From assembly GCF_033546815.1 (NCBI RefSeq), contig NZ_CP137846.1:62001-126000 (forward strand): a stretch of 64,000 nucleotides of DNA, read 5' to 3'. The translations under genes and the position numbers were made by a program. Below the pieces are notes generated by a model. It saw only the letters and a program-made list of their open reading frames with translations. It was not told the DNA's origin and searched no databases. The DNA comes from Metamycoplasma subdolum. Its GTDB lineage: Bacteria; Bacillota_I; Bacilli_A; Mycoplasmatales; Metamycoplasmataceae. Numbering within the stretch: the stretch's first letter is position 1; every line of letters starts with the position of its first letter. Below are positions 1-10,600 of this stretch, piece by piece.

Positions 1-1
1 T

Positions 2-625
2 CAAATTATTTTTGGAGTTAGCACGTGGATGATTGAATATGCAATTATTCCTGCAATTATTGCTTTTCTTTCTGGAATTTTTAGATACTTAATTTATAAA
101 GATAGCAAAACTACTTTTGTTATAGGACTTAGTTTTTTAAGCTTTTTAACTTGTTTTATGATTGCCTTTCTATTATTTAATAGTGGCAAAATTCCAAGTG
201 TAGAAAATAAACTTAAAAGTGATAAGGTTTCACCTTTAATAGTTGCAATAATTAGTTCAATAAGTTTAACATTGATTTGAACAGCATCATTAAGTTTATT
301 AATAACATCTGCTAAAACAAGAAATGTTGAAACTAAGTTTAAATGTCATCTTTTCTTTGCCATCTTAATTACTATTTTTATTATTTTAATTTTAACTAGA
401 TGATTGTGGGGACCATTTGCATTTATTAATTATTTCAATAGATTTTTAGCTAAAAAATCTGCTTGAACTTATGAAACAAAATATTTTCCAATTATGATTC
501 CGATTATTTTTAAAAGTTTTATTGAAATACCAGTTTATGCGTTAATTATTTTCGCAATCTTTCCTATTGTTAGAAAACTAAGAGAATCAATTCTTTTTCA
601 TACAAGCAAAAGGTCAACTTATTAA
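2..625 (+). CDS. Integral membrane protein, possible ECF transporter S component (5' end cut by window)
   Basis: The frame is open from the window edge to a TAA and reads two internal TGA codons as Trp; 207 residues are visible. An ATG at base 29 could be the start, but nothing stops the frame upstream and no Shine-Dalgarno precedes it, so the true start probably lies outside. The product is almost entirely hydrophobic, with about five or six membrane segments. Its last third (WGPFAFINYFNRF, then IPIIFKSFIEIPVYALI) resembles the substrate-binding S components of mycoplasma energy-coupling-factor vitamin transporters. That resemblance is from memory of the family and weak. Its stop overlaps the stop of the convergent recO by four bases. 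Confidence 0.5.
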
Positions 626-1287
626 ATAACTTCTGACATATATTGAATAATTAGTTTGAGAAAAAAATTTGCAAATTTAAAAGAACATTTTTCTTCAAAT
701 TCAGCAAAACTTTTAGATAGAGTATAAATTGCAAGTAAATCTTCTTTGGGAAAATTATGTTCTGTATGCTCTTTGCAAAGAAAACCGCCTTTGTGGAAAT
801 TGAAGTCAATAACCTTATTGTTTTTACATTCAACACAGGAATCTAATCTCGGATTTAAGCCTAAAGAAACAAGCATTTCAAGAAGCAAATAAATCAAAAT
901 TTTAGTGTCTTTATTTTGATTCATTTCTTTAATTAAAATTGAATATTGATCTATTATATTTTTGCAATTTGTATCAATTAATTTGTAAGCAAAATGAGTA
1001 AATGTTTGTTGAAAATAAATCATATTTCAACGTGGGTCAAAAATATCAATAAGTTCTGCTCTTTTCAAACGAAGGAGTAGTTTTTTACTTGTAATCACTT
1101 CTAAAGAAACATATGACATTAATGAAAGAGCATTTCTATTTTTGGAAGTTGCTTTTCTAACGCCTGGAGCAAAGATTTTTTTAATACCTTCATCAGTTAA
1201 ACAAGTAATTATTTCATCATAATCTCTAATGGGCTTTTTGTCTAAGATTATTACATTCAAGTTTGCTTCTTTTAATTTTGATTGCAT
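622..1287 (-). CDS. recO: DNA repair protein RecO
   Basis: The product has 221 residues, normal for mollicute RecO, which loads RecA with RecR in recombination repair. The N-terminal half fits the OB-fold (VIILDKKPIRDYDEIITCLT, then GIKKIFAPGVRKATSKNR). The C-terminal half carries the RecO zinc ribbon: CVEC near residue 142, then GGFLCKEH. One internal TGA codes for Trp just before the second half. It lies downstream of hinT but is separated from it by a hinT terminator, so it probably has its own promoter within the 70-base gap, where none stands out. The gene is convergent with the preceding membrane protein gene, with a four-base overlap. Confidence 0.85.
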
Positions 1288-1333
1288 ATATTTAAATTTT
1301 ATTTGATTTAAAGGTGTTTTTTGAATTTAAAGT

Positions 1334-1359
1334 AAAAGAAAAAGAGAGAAAACTCTCTT
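1334..1359 (-). terminator. Rho-independent terminator of the P80-P60-hinT operon
   Basis: Read on the minus strand, AAGAGAG-TTTT-CTCTCTT (perfect 7-bp stem, 4-base loop) is followed by a T-rich run. The stem begins inside the hinT stop codon. Confidence 0.8.
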
Positions 1360-1690
1360 AATCTTCATCATCGTAATAAGGAATAATGTGAATGTGGGTT
1401 CTGAATACTTCTTGGCCTGCACATTTTCCATTATTAACTTGTAATCTAAATCCTTTTGCTCCAAGTTTTTCAACTTGTTCTAAAGCAAGTTCATGAGCTT
1501 TTTGCATTAGGATTAGATAGTTTTTTTCGTCAATATCTAATAAGTTTTTTGAGAACTTTTTAGGTATTACAAGAAAGTGCCCTTTATTTACTGGATTAAT
1601 ATCAACGATTGCAATGACATCTTTATCTTCATAGATGATTGTTGCAGAAATTTCTCGGTCAATTATTCGTTGAAATGTGTCTTTTTCCAT
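1358..1690 (-). CDS. hinT: HIT-family nucleotide hydrolase/transferase HinT
   Basis: The product has 110 residues, full length for the histidine-triad Hint branch, which hydrolyses purine nucleoside phosphoramidates. The catalytic triad is visible as HIHIIP near residues 99-104, preceded by the usual NNGKCAGQEV segment. The N-terminal part (IYEDKDVIAIVDINPVNKGHFLVIPK) is typical. Its ATG overlaps the P60 stop (TAATG), so it is translationally coupled. In Mycoplasma hominis HinT is reported to interact with the P80/P60 membrane proteins, and the same gene order is seen here. A strong terminator follows at once. Confidence 0.93.
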   Translation of the reverse strand: MEKDTFQRIIDREISATIIYEDKDVIAIVDINPVNKGHFLVIPKKFSKNLLDIDEKNYLILMQKAHELALEQVEKLGAKGFRLQVNNGKCAGQEVFRTHIHIIPYYDDED

Positions 1691-3450
1691 TATAAAATTC
1701 CCTCTGATTTTAGCATGTCTACTATATTTTTTTCGATCTTAGTTTCATCAATTTTGAAACCTAAATTTTTGAAGTATTTAGCAGCGTTTTTAAATAGATT
1801 ATCTTTTTCTACAAGAAGTAAGTTTTGTATAATTTTTTCTTTTTCTTCTTTTGAAGATCAAGGAGTATTTTCAAAAGTGAAGAATCCAACTTTTTCTTTT
1901 ACAGTCTTGCCATCTTTTTGAACGCTTTTCATTTCTTCTTTGTATAGAGGTGCGATTTTTATTAAATAAGTTGCATCAAATTTTGATGAATCATCTGCTT
2001 CAAAGTTTACATATTTAGGATATGAAAGAAGGTTGTAATTGTTTGTTTTTGAATCTTCTTGTAAATCCTTACATAGTGATTTGAAGGTGTAGAATTGTCT
2101 TTTTTCAAGCTCTTTTACTGTTAATTTTCAGTTGATTGTAACATCAAATGATTTAGCAAAATCGTATTCAAATGATTCAGCTTCTAGTTGTAAGGTGTAA
2201 TTAGAAGCACCAATAGTGATTTTATTATTTAAAGTAAAGATTGTTTTATCAAGTTCGTTTTTAGCACTGGTACTATCATCAATTTGAATATCATTAGCTG
2301 TGAAAAGAACTTGAGTTTTGTTTTTTATTTTATCTGCACTAGCGGTTTTAATTTTAACTTTAGGTGCGGTTTTAGCTTTTTCAAGAATTTCAGCAAATTT
2401 AAATGCATCTTGTGAGAATACTTTTTTGGTTTTTGCATCTAAATAACCAAAGATTGGAGAGGTAATACTTTTTAAGAAATAAATACCATGGTAAAGATCG
2501 CCTGTTGTATGAGCGGCCGTTGCAAAACCTTTGTAAGCTCTCATTGTGTCAAGATTTCCTTCATTAGCACCACTTGCTAGAAGCAAGTTTTTGTGTTTAG
2601 CTACTGGATTGTAATCATATTGAGGCTTTGAGGTTGGGTTATATGAAGCAAGCAAGTTGAATTCATCAACGTTTTTAACTTTTCCATGACCTTTTCTTAA
2701 GTTCATATCACGTGAGTCTGTGAATGATCAAGTTACGTGATAGTGGTTGTTCAATAAATGTTCTTCTAAATAAAGTGAATCTGATGTTAAATCTAAAGCT
2801 TGTAAAAGAGTTGTGTCTCTGTCATCTTTTTGATCTTTATTTTCAAGTCTTTTATTTAATTGTTCAAGTTTTTGTTTATCTTCTTTTTTGTCATTATTTG
2901 CAAGTTTTTTAATTTCTTCTCTTGATTTTAGAAGGTAAAGTTTAACTGCTAAATTTTTTTGTAAAGTTAATCTAACATTATCTTCTAAAATGTTTGAGTG
3001 TTCAAAAAGGAAGATCATTTCTTCTTCAGTTGGTGAAGAAAAGGGATTAACGTTGTAGCTTGAAGCATCAACATTTGCTTTAATAAATTCAGCTTTTAAA
3101 TTTGAAAAGTATTGTGGGTTTTTATCAAGTTCACTTTGACTAAAGTAAGTGAACATGTCTTTTAAATCTTTGTAAAGTTCGCCTTTTTTGCCTTTTACTA
3201 CATTTAAAATAACATCACCTTTTTTGCTTGCTTCATCAAGAGTTTTGATTTCATTTTCATAGAAAGTTAATAAGTAAGCATTAGTAAGCTCTGTAAGAAC
3301 TTTATTTTTTGAGATGTTTGATTTAATAATTTCAGTTTGGGTTCCACGATCAATTTTTCCATCACCATTTTTACATGAAAGTGCAATTAGAGGTGCTCCA
3401 ATCATAATAGGAGCAAAAAGAGTGCTTAGTAATTTTAATTTTTTTGACAT
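1690..3450 (-). CDS. P60-like surface lipoprotein
   Basis: The product has 586 residues, with in-frame TGA codons for Trp. It starts with a lipoprotein signal peptide: positive MSKKLK, a hydrophobic stretch, and lipobox ALSC with the lipidated Cys at residue 26. The rest is charged and soluble-looking, with a Lys/Glu-rich, probably helical segment near residues 180-225 and no catalytic motif I recognise. The identification as P60 rests on position: it sits between a P80-like gene and hinT, as in M. hominis, where P60 is a surface lipoprotein forming a complex with P80. The start is backed by AGGAGAAAAAT before the ATG. The gap to the P80 stop is nine bases. Confidence 0.8.
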
Positions 3451-3459
3451 ATTTTTCTC

Positions 3460-5628
3460 CTATCCTATCTTCTTTAAGAATTCATAAAGTGTGTTGAAAA
3501 TGTATGGCAACATTTCTTTATCAGTGTGTGGAAGTAAACTAAATTTTGATTTGATTCCATCGTAATCAAAGTCAGCATTTAAATCACCATTTGCTTGTCC
3601 TTTAATTCAACCTTCAATTTCGTTTGCTTTATTTTTAATTAAACTGAAAGTTGAGATGTCTTTTAAAAGTTTTTCGTATTCTAATGCTTCATTAATTTCT
3701 TTATCAGTGAATTTTGATTTTTTATCAACTGAAAGATATTCATTAAATTCTTTTTCTTTGATGTAAGTTTTGAAATCAGGTTTATTTAAAAGATCAGCAA
3801 TTTGGAAGTTTTTATCAAGTAATGAACTAAAGATTGAATCAAGTTCGAAAACTGGTGAGTTAAATCCATGAACAAATTCAAGTTTTGCTTTAATACCTAA
3901 GTCACGGATGATAATTTTCTTGATTTGATCTTCATTTTTAAGTTCTTGAATGTTTTTGATAGTAACACCAGTGCCTGTTACATATAAGAAGTTATCATTT
4001 ACTTTAATAACTGTTGAAACTTTGTATTGATCTTTTCCGGGAGCAGTGCTTTTAGCAAATATTTTTCTAAAAGCTTCACCTGCTAATTTTTCAAAATCCT
4101 TTTGATCCATGTCAGTAATAAAATCTTTAATTTTATTATTTAATTTTGCATAGTCTTCAACATATGTTTTATCATCAAGCAGTTTAACATTGTTTGCAGG
4201 ATCTGATTTAGTTTCAATCTCAGTTTTAATAGAAATATCATCTTTGAAAACTTGTGTTAAAAGTTCTTTAGCCAAGTCTACAAAAAGAGTATTTTTTTCT
4301 TCAAATTTGAATAAGTTTTTGCCTGAACCTGTTGCATCACCTAAAAGTGATGAAATTAAAGGTAAGTATTCATTTGGTTGTTGACTTGAAATTAAATCTT
4401 TTAAGCTTTTAAAACCTTGAGAACCATATTTTGAAGCGTTAGAAGTATTTGAAGAAACTTGTTGAACTAAAGTTTTTTCGTTTTCAGCTTGTCTTACAAC
4501 TGTTTCATTAATTTCGGCTGCAAGAATTACAGGACTAATTCCTTTAAATTTAGCAAGTCTATTAATTCCAATTTCAAGTTCAACTTTATTTGCATCATCT
4601 TCTTTTTGATAACTTGAAAATTGCAGCAATTTTATAACTTCTTCTTTTGTAACAACTCAAGGTTTCATTCTATCTTCATTTGGATGAGCTAGAAGAGTTA
4701 AATCGCTGGTTATGATTTGCTTTTTCTTGATTCATTCAGTTATAAATTTAAGTGGATTTTTTTCTTCAAAAATAAATGATCTTGTAACAAAAAGCGGAAT
4801 TTTTAACTCTTCTTCTTTATGAATTTGAAGTTCAGGATCACCTGCTTTTGGAAGAACGAAGTTTTCATCTTTTATTGCAAATGGTAAAGGAATCTTATCG
4901 CCTTTTTTAGCAATATCAACTCTTTTTCCTTTGTAAGTGTAATAAATATCTGCGTTAGCTAAAATGAATCCATCATTTAATTCTTTGTAAGTGAAGTCTT
5001 GGTTGATTTCAGTTTGATAACGTCTAAAGGCATTTGCCTTTAATGCTTCAGCAGTTTTAAATTCAATTGCAAGTTGTTCACTTGTTGCATTTCCTCATTC
5101 AGGTTTTGCGATTTCTTCTTTAAATTTTTGTTCTCATTGTTTATCAAAGCCAAATTGATTTTGGAATCTTTTCTTAAGATCTTCAATTTCTTTTTTCTTT
5201 TCATCTTTGATTGAATCAATTGATTGAAGAGCAAAATGTTTAATAGCTGAACCAACTTTGTTAGCATTGTAAATTGCTTCATATTTTAAAGAGGCTTCAT
5301 ATTCTTTTTCGTATAAATAATTTGCTAAATGTTTTTCAACTTCTTGAGTGATGTGTGCTTTTTTGTTAATGGTTGAACTAATTTTAGAAACATCATCATA
5401 TTTAATTTGGTGTACTTTTCCGTTTGGATCTGTTACTTGGAAAATTACATCGCTTTCTTTAAGAGAAGGCAATGGTTTAGGAAGTTTCTTTTGTGCTTGA
5501 ACAACAGGAATTGTGATTCCAGTTGCAATTGCTCCAGCAAGTACAATCCCTCAGATTGCGCCTGCAATTATTTTTTTTCTACGTGTTGATTTCTCAGTAG
5601 TAGTTTGATTTTTATTTTCTTTAGGCAT
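3460..5628 (-). CDS. P80-like membrane-anchored surface protein
   Basis: The product has 722 residues. The N-terminus is cytoplasmic and basic (ending STRRKK), followed by one hydrophobic segment at about residues 19-44 that could be an uncleaved anchor or a signal peptide; there is no lipobox Cys. The remainder is a long extracellular domain rich in Lys, Glu and Asn, with a coiled-coil-like stretch (about residues 90-165). It is the first gene of the P80-P60-hinT operon. Of two nearby ATGs on the minus strand, the one at 5633 is out of frame; the start at 5628 follows AAAGGA. A weak extended -10 (TGG then TAAAAT at 5657-5662, minus) lies upstream. Assignment rests mainly on synteny. Confidence 0.75.
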
Positions 5629-5797
5629 GGCATCCTTTCTAATTTATCATTGTTAAATTTTACCAAATTTTGACATTTATATATATTAATAAATTTTGTA
5701 AGTATTAATAAGTAATTACATAAACCTTTAAAATTGTTCAACTTTTTCTTTGTTAAATTACTTAGTCTTTTAATTCAAAGCATAATTCTAAATGAAT

Positions 5798-5803
5798 TAT
5801 AAT
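5798..5803 (+). promoter_or_regulatory. TATAAT box of a leaderless promoter
   Basis: A perfect TATAAT ends seven bases before the ATG at 5811, so transcription should begin at or next to the start codon. No Shine-Dalgarno is present. Confidence 0.6.
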
Positions 5804-5810
5804 TTTAGTT

Positions 5811-6677
5811 ATGAATAAAATAATGAATGAAAAACTTGATGCTCTTAAAGAGTTTGTGACTCTTTGTGACACACATAAAATTTGGTATAGTTTGGACAAC
5901 TTATCTTTACTTTCAACGGTTAGTGAAAAAGATATTGAAGATAAAATTGATTTTCATGAAGTTATGATGACTTATGAATCTTATGAAGAATTTAAAACTA
6001 AATGTACTGATTTTGTAATTGATAACACAAAGCATAGTTCTTATAAAACTACTCAAATAAAATTTGCAAAAGATGCAAATAATTTTCTTGAAGAAAAAGC
6101 ATTTGTTAATATAAATTTGCTTCTTCCAGTTAAGGTAAAAACTCTAAAAAAATTCTTGAATTTTAAAAACTATGAACGTTCAAGAATGCAAAATTTACAA
6201 ACAAGATATAGATCTACTTCTGCACAACTTGAAGGTAAAATTCTTTCACTTTTCTGACCGAAATTAACATATAAAGAAATCATTAATTCGCTTGAAGATA
6301 AAGAGTATGAAGGCTATGTAACTACACGTGAAAGAATTAATAAAAAGTGAAAAAGGAACTGAATTACTCATGTTTCTTTTGAAAGAAAAACAATTGATTT
6401 TCACGGTATAAAAGTTAAAATTTTAAGTGAATTTGAAAGCTATTTAACTAACATTTTTGGTGAAAATTTCAGTGATTTTGAAGTTGAACCTTTGAAAAAT
6501 ATTCACATTAATTTAGTTGATTTTGTTAGTGTAAATACATTTAATTTAGCAAAGCAAAAAGAAGAACAAGATAAGATAAAAGAAGAGATAATTGAGCATA
6601 CTATTTCTGATCCACAAGTTAAGGTAAAATCTAAAGAAAAATTAAGTAAAGATTCAGATAAAAATATTGAAGAGTAA
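5811..6677 (+). CDS. Degenerate LicD-family-like protein
   Basis: The product has 288 residues and several TGA-encoded Trp. Two regions recall LicD proteins (nucleotidyltransferase fold, phosphocholine or similar transfer to surface sugars). Near residues 20-50, HKIWYSLDNLSLLSTV and a following DFHEVMM occupy the place of the substrate-binding and DDIDI blocks. Near residues 195-225, TIDFHGIKVKILSEFESYLT resembles the typical C-terminal block. The acidic DGGTLLG and DDID motifs are not intact, so catalysis is doubtful. The C-terminus is a charged tail of Lys and Glu. The gene stands alone between a leaderless promoter and a bidirectional terminator. LicD kinship is inference from pattern. Confidence 0.5.
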
Positions 6678-6739
6678 ATTTTCAAAAAACATTTAAATTT
6701 AAGCAGAAAATTCAAAATTTAAGTTCAATAAAATAATAA

Positions 6740-6780
6740 AAAAATAGGCGTCTTATTTTAAGTAAGAATTGCCTATTTTT
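6740..6780. terminator. Bidirectional terminator between convergent genes
   Basis: AAAAATAGGC (6740-6749) pairs with GCCTATTTTT (6771-6780). The inner part also pairs partly (TCTTAT with GTAAGA). A-runs on one side and T-runs on the other let it serve both the LicD-like gene and the minus-strand ABC operon. Confidence 0.75.
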
Positions 6781-6790
6781 AATTATTAAT

Positions 6791-7693
6791 TTAAGCAGTT
6801 TTGTATTCTTCTTTTTCAGCCACTTTTGGAATAATTCATTCACGTTCTTGCTTGATAATTTCTTTAATTCTTCCGTTTTCTAAATAAATGATTTTATCAG
6901 TTAATTTTGCAATGTCGGGGTCGTGACTTACAATGATAACTGTTGAACCATAATCACGGTTAATTAGTTGTAAAAGTTTAAGAACGATTTTTCCTGTTTT
7001 TTCATCAAGTGCTCCGGTTGGTTCGTCACAAACTAAAATCTCTGAGTTTTTAGCAATTGCACGAAGAATTGATACCCGTTGTTGTTGACCACCAGACATT
7101 TGAGATGGATATTTGAACATACAATTCTCAAGATCAAATTCTTTAAAAAGTTTTTTAAGATCTAAACGTTTTCTCTTATCAGATTGAAGGTAAGCACCAG
7201 TTTCAACATTGTCATAACTATTTAAGTTTTGAAGTAAGTTATAGTCTTGAAAAATAAAGGAAGTATTTTCTCTTCTAAATAGAGTTTGACGTCTGTCATT
7301 TAAGTAAGGTAAAGCAATATTATTTACTATAACTTTACCACTTGTTGGTCTATCTAAAGCAGAGATAATGTTTAGTAAAGTTGATTTTCCTGAACCACTT
7401 TTTCCATATAAAATAGCAATCTCGCCACGTTCAATTTGGAAAGTGATATCTTTTAAAACTTCAGTTGCAACGTTACCTGAAAGATAAGTTTTTTGTAAAT
7501 TTTCAACTTCAACAATAAAGTTTTCACTATTAATTTCATTAGCACCTTCATCTTTGGGACGAGGCTTGTTGTTTGCTGTTTTTAATTTTTTAATAGTGTT
7601 GTTATCAACTTGATATGAGTTAGAATCAACATTTGATATTTCAATTGTTTTTTCAAGTGTTTTGTTTTTTTCTTTTGTTTTATTTGTTTTCAT
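6791..7693 (-). CDS. ABC transporter ATP-binding protein (MacB/LolD type)
   Basis: The product has 300 residues. After a polar 70-residue N-terminal extension come the standard parts: Walker A GKSGSGKST (about residues 98-106), Q-loop FIFQDYNLL, signature MSGGQQQR (about 200), Walker B ILVCDEPTGALDE and switch VSHD. The wording of these motifs fits the LolD/MacB/FtsE subfamily, which works with FtsX-type permeases, and its partner is the giant permease directly upstream (one base between that stop and this ATG). The gene continues through a TGA near its end to a TAA. The N-terminal extension is longer than in typical LolD. Confidence 0.92.
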
Positions 7694-7694
7694 A

Positions 7695-10600
7695 TTACTT
7701 TCCTTTCAATGTTTCTATTGGTTTTGCTTTGTTTAAACTTAGTCAGGTTGCTATAGAACTTATAGTGAATACTGACAAGCACATTGTTGCCGATAAGATG
7801 ATTGAAGACATTTGAAGTGTTAGTGGTAAGATTATCTGACTCGTCGTCATAACGAAAGCATTAAAGATTGCAATTAGTCCGAATGTGATTGGAATCATTA
7901 ATAAACATGCGAGTAAGATAGTTGGGATAAAGTTAAAGAAGAATAGTAAGATTTTTTCACCTCTTGTATATCCTAATACTGAGAAGATTGCAATTGCTCT
8001 TTGGTTTGATGCAATCATAATATTAGTAATAACAATAAGGATAATAATTGAAATAATGAATGAAATTAAGATAAACGCAGTTAATAAAGTAGTAATAGTT
8101 TTACTCATTCCGCTGATAAATCCAACTTCAATGTCTTTACTATTAACATCAAATGATGCACCGAACATGATATCTTTTCCATAAATTGATTCATTGACAT
8201 CACCGAACATTTTTTCGAGAGCAGATCTTGCTAATTTTTCATATCCAGTTTTTTCTTTTGCTTCAACTATTTCATCAAATTTAGCATCATCAATGAAAGG
8301 TTCTTTTTTCTTATCTTTCTTATTTGATTCATCTAATATGTTGTTCAAGAATTCTTTAATTTTTTCACGATAAGTGAAGTTAGTTCCGTGAGCTTCATTG
8401 TAACTTGTTACAATATGTTCATAAACTGATGTGTATTTTAAAGAAGGATTAGAAATAAATATTTTTCTGAAAAAGTCTCAAATTGATTCATCGCTTGCAC
8501 CTGCAACGTTGTAACTATTTTGAGCTCCTCAAAAACCTAAGTTTGAATAAGTTGTTAAAGTATCAATTGTTTGAACTGGTGTTTCGTCTTGAGATAAAAT
8601 ACCGTTAAATGCTTCATATTTTTGATGGAATTTTGCTTTAATTTCTTCAGCATCATTTGGGAAACGAGCGAGCATATTATTTAACTCAACTTTTCTTGAA
8701 TCTTCAAGTCTTTTTGTTAAAGTATCAAAGCCTAAAATCTTGTCAATGATATCTTTTCTTGTCGCAAATTCATTGTTAATATAAGTTGCTGAAATTCCAA
8801 CAACTTTAAATCTATGATTAAAGTTTGGTTTTTCTAAATTTAAACTTTGTCAACTGAATCTATCAACATGGTTTTTAATTTCGCCTTGTAAGATTGAACC
8901 TAGTTTTAAGTTAAGTGATTTAGCGGTAACTTTATTTACTAAAATAGGAACATCATCACCTAGTTTTCAATTGTAGTTTGCTAATAATTGAGTTAAATTA
9001 TTTTTCTTTTCATCAGTAAAACTTATGTATTTACTATTTAAGTGGTAACCGTAAATTTTTTGTTCTTTGCCATCAATTTTAGCGATTGCATAACTGTATT
9101 TTTCGTTAGTGTTTTCATTTCAGTAAATTCCACTGAATGAAACGAAGAAGTCGGGTTGATCGATTTTCTTATATGATTCAATCAAGAAGTTTCTATATTC
9201 TTGACGGTGTGAAGAAGTTGTAACTTTTACTGGTTTAGCATAAGCTTCATTAATTGGATCTCATTCAACGAATTTGAATTGATTTTTGATTGAAAATGAA
9301 TTTCCTACATCATAGTGTTCATCAGTGTAAATTGCAAAGAAACTTGTTCTATTTGATAAATCTTCAGGCAAGCCTTTTGCTTTATCTTCATAGTATTTTT
9401 TAATGTCTTTAACAGCTGAGTAAGGGCTTCCGTCTTCGTTTCTAATAATGTTTTGAGTGTTTTCAATTTTTCTAGAAACTTGTTTGAAGATTTCAACAAC
9501 TCTTGCTTTTTGAGTTTCTGGAAGGTTAGCATAAGTAATATCTCATGGTGAAAGTTCAACTGATAAGTCAAGTAAAAGATCAAGTGAAGATTTAGTTAAT
9601 ACTACTGGGTCGTATTTATTTAATATAACATCAGTATTAAAGTTTGCACCTGGACGTAAGAAGTTTGGGTTGTCATAATCAAGTTGTGAACCATTTTTAG
9701 AAGTATTACCTGCTAAATCATTTGGTAAATAAAGTAAGTTAGATAAATTATTTTTATCATAAGTTACTAATGGACCACCTTCGGTTGAAGGAGTGATTAA
9801 GTCAAGTTTATAACGATAGTTTCTATTTTCGTAAGTTCTTGAAATTGATTTTGAGAAAACGTTGCTTGATGATAAGAAAAACATTGAAAGAAGCGATGTT
9901 GTTGAAAAACCTAAGAAAACGGAAATCATTTTTCAGAAGTTGTTTAATGCCATTGACATAATGAAACGCATTTTAACACCTCAATTTCTAAATGATTTAG
10001 AAATTCTTTGGGCGACTTTTCCAACATTAACTTCAACAAGTCCGCTCATCATTTCTGTTGGTTTTCTTTTTACAGAAATAAATGTGATTAAGAAAATAAG
10101 AAGTGAAATTGCTATAAATGGAATAAATAAAGTAATTGCAAATGATAAGAAATTAAAACTTAACGTTGCCGTCTTGAGCGTCCAGTAACTGGAGAAGAGT
10201 TGCATAAATTGCCTTTGTAAACTAAAACCGACTATATAACCGAACAAAGTTCCAACAATAGTAGGAATTCATCCAAAAGCACAGAAACTTATTGCAATTT
10301 CGCTAACTTTATAACCTTGAGCTCTTAGAATACCGATAACTTTATGTCTGGCTCCGATGTAACGTTTAATAATAAAATAAACTATGAATCCAACTAAGAT
10401 TAAAAGAATTAAGACTGAGTAAAGTGTTGTTGCTGAAATGGCATCAATTACGCTTGTTACAGTTTTAACACGAATTGCTCTTTCGGGGTTTAAGAAGTCA
10501 GTTTCATCTTTTAAGTAAACTTTTTGGAAGTTGCTTCCTGTGATTTGACTGATTGCTTTATTAAATTTACGTTGAAGTTCAATTGGAGTTTTTCCTTCAA

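Noticed and set aside
9305-9583. Minus-strand frame of 92 codons inside the giant permease region
   Set aside because: It is in a different frame from the 2,787-residue permease, which continues without a stop through the region.
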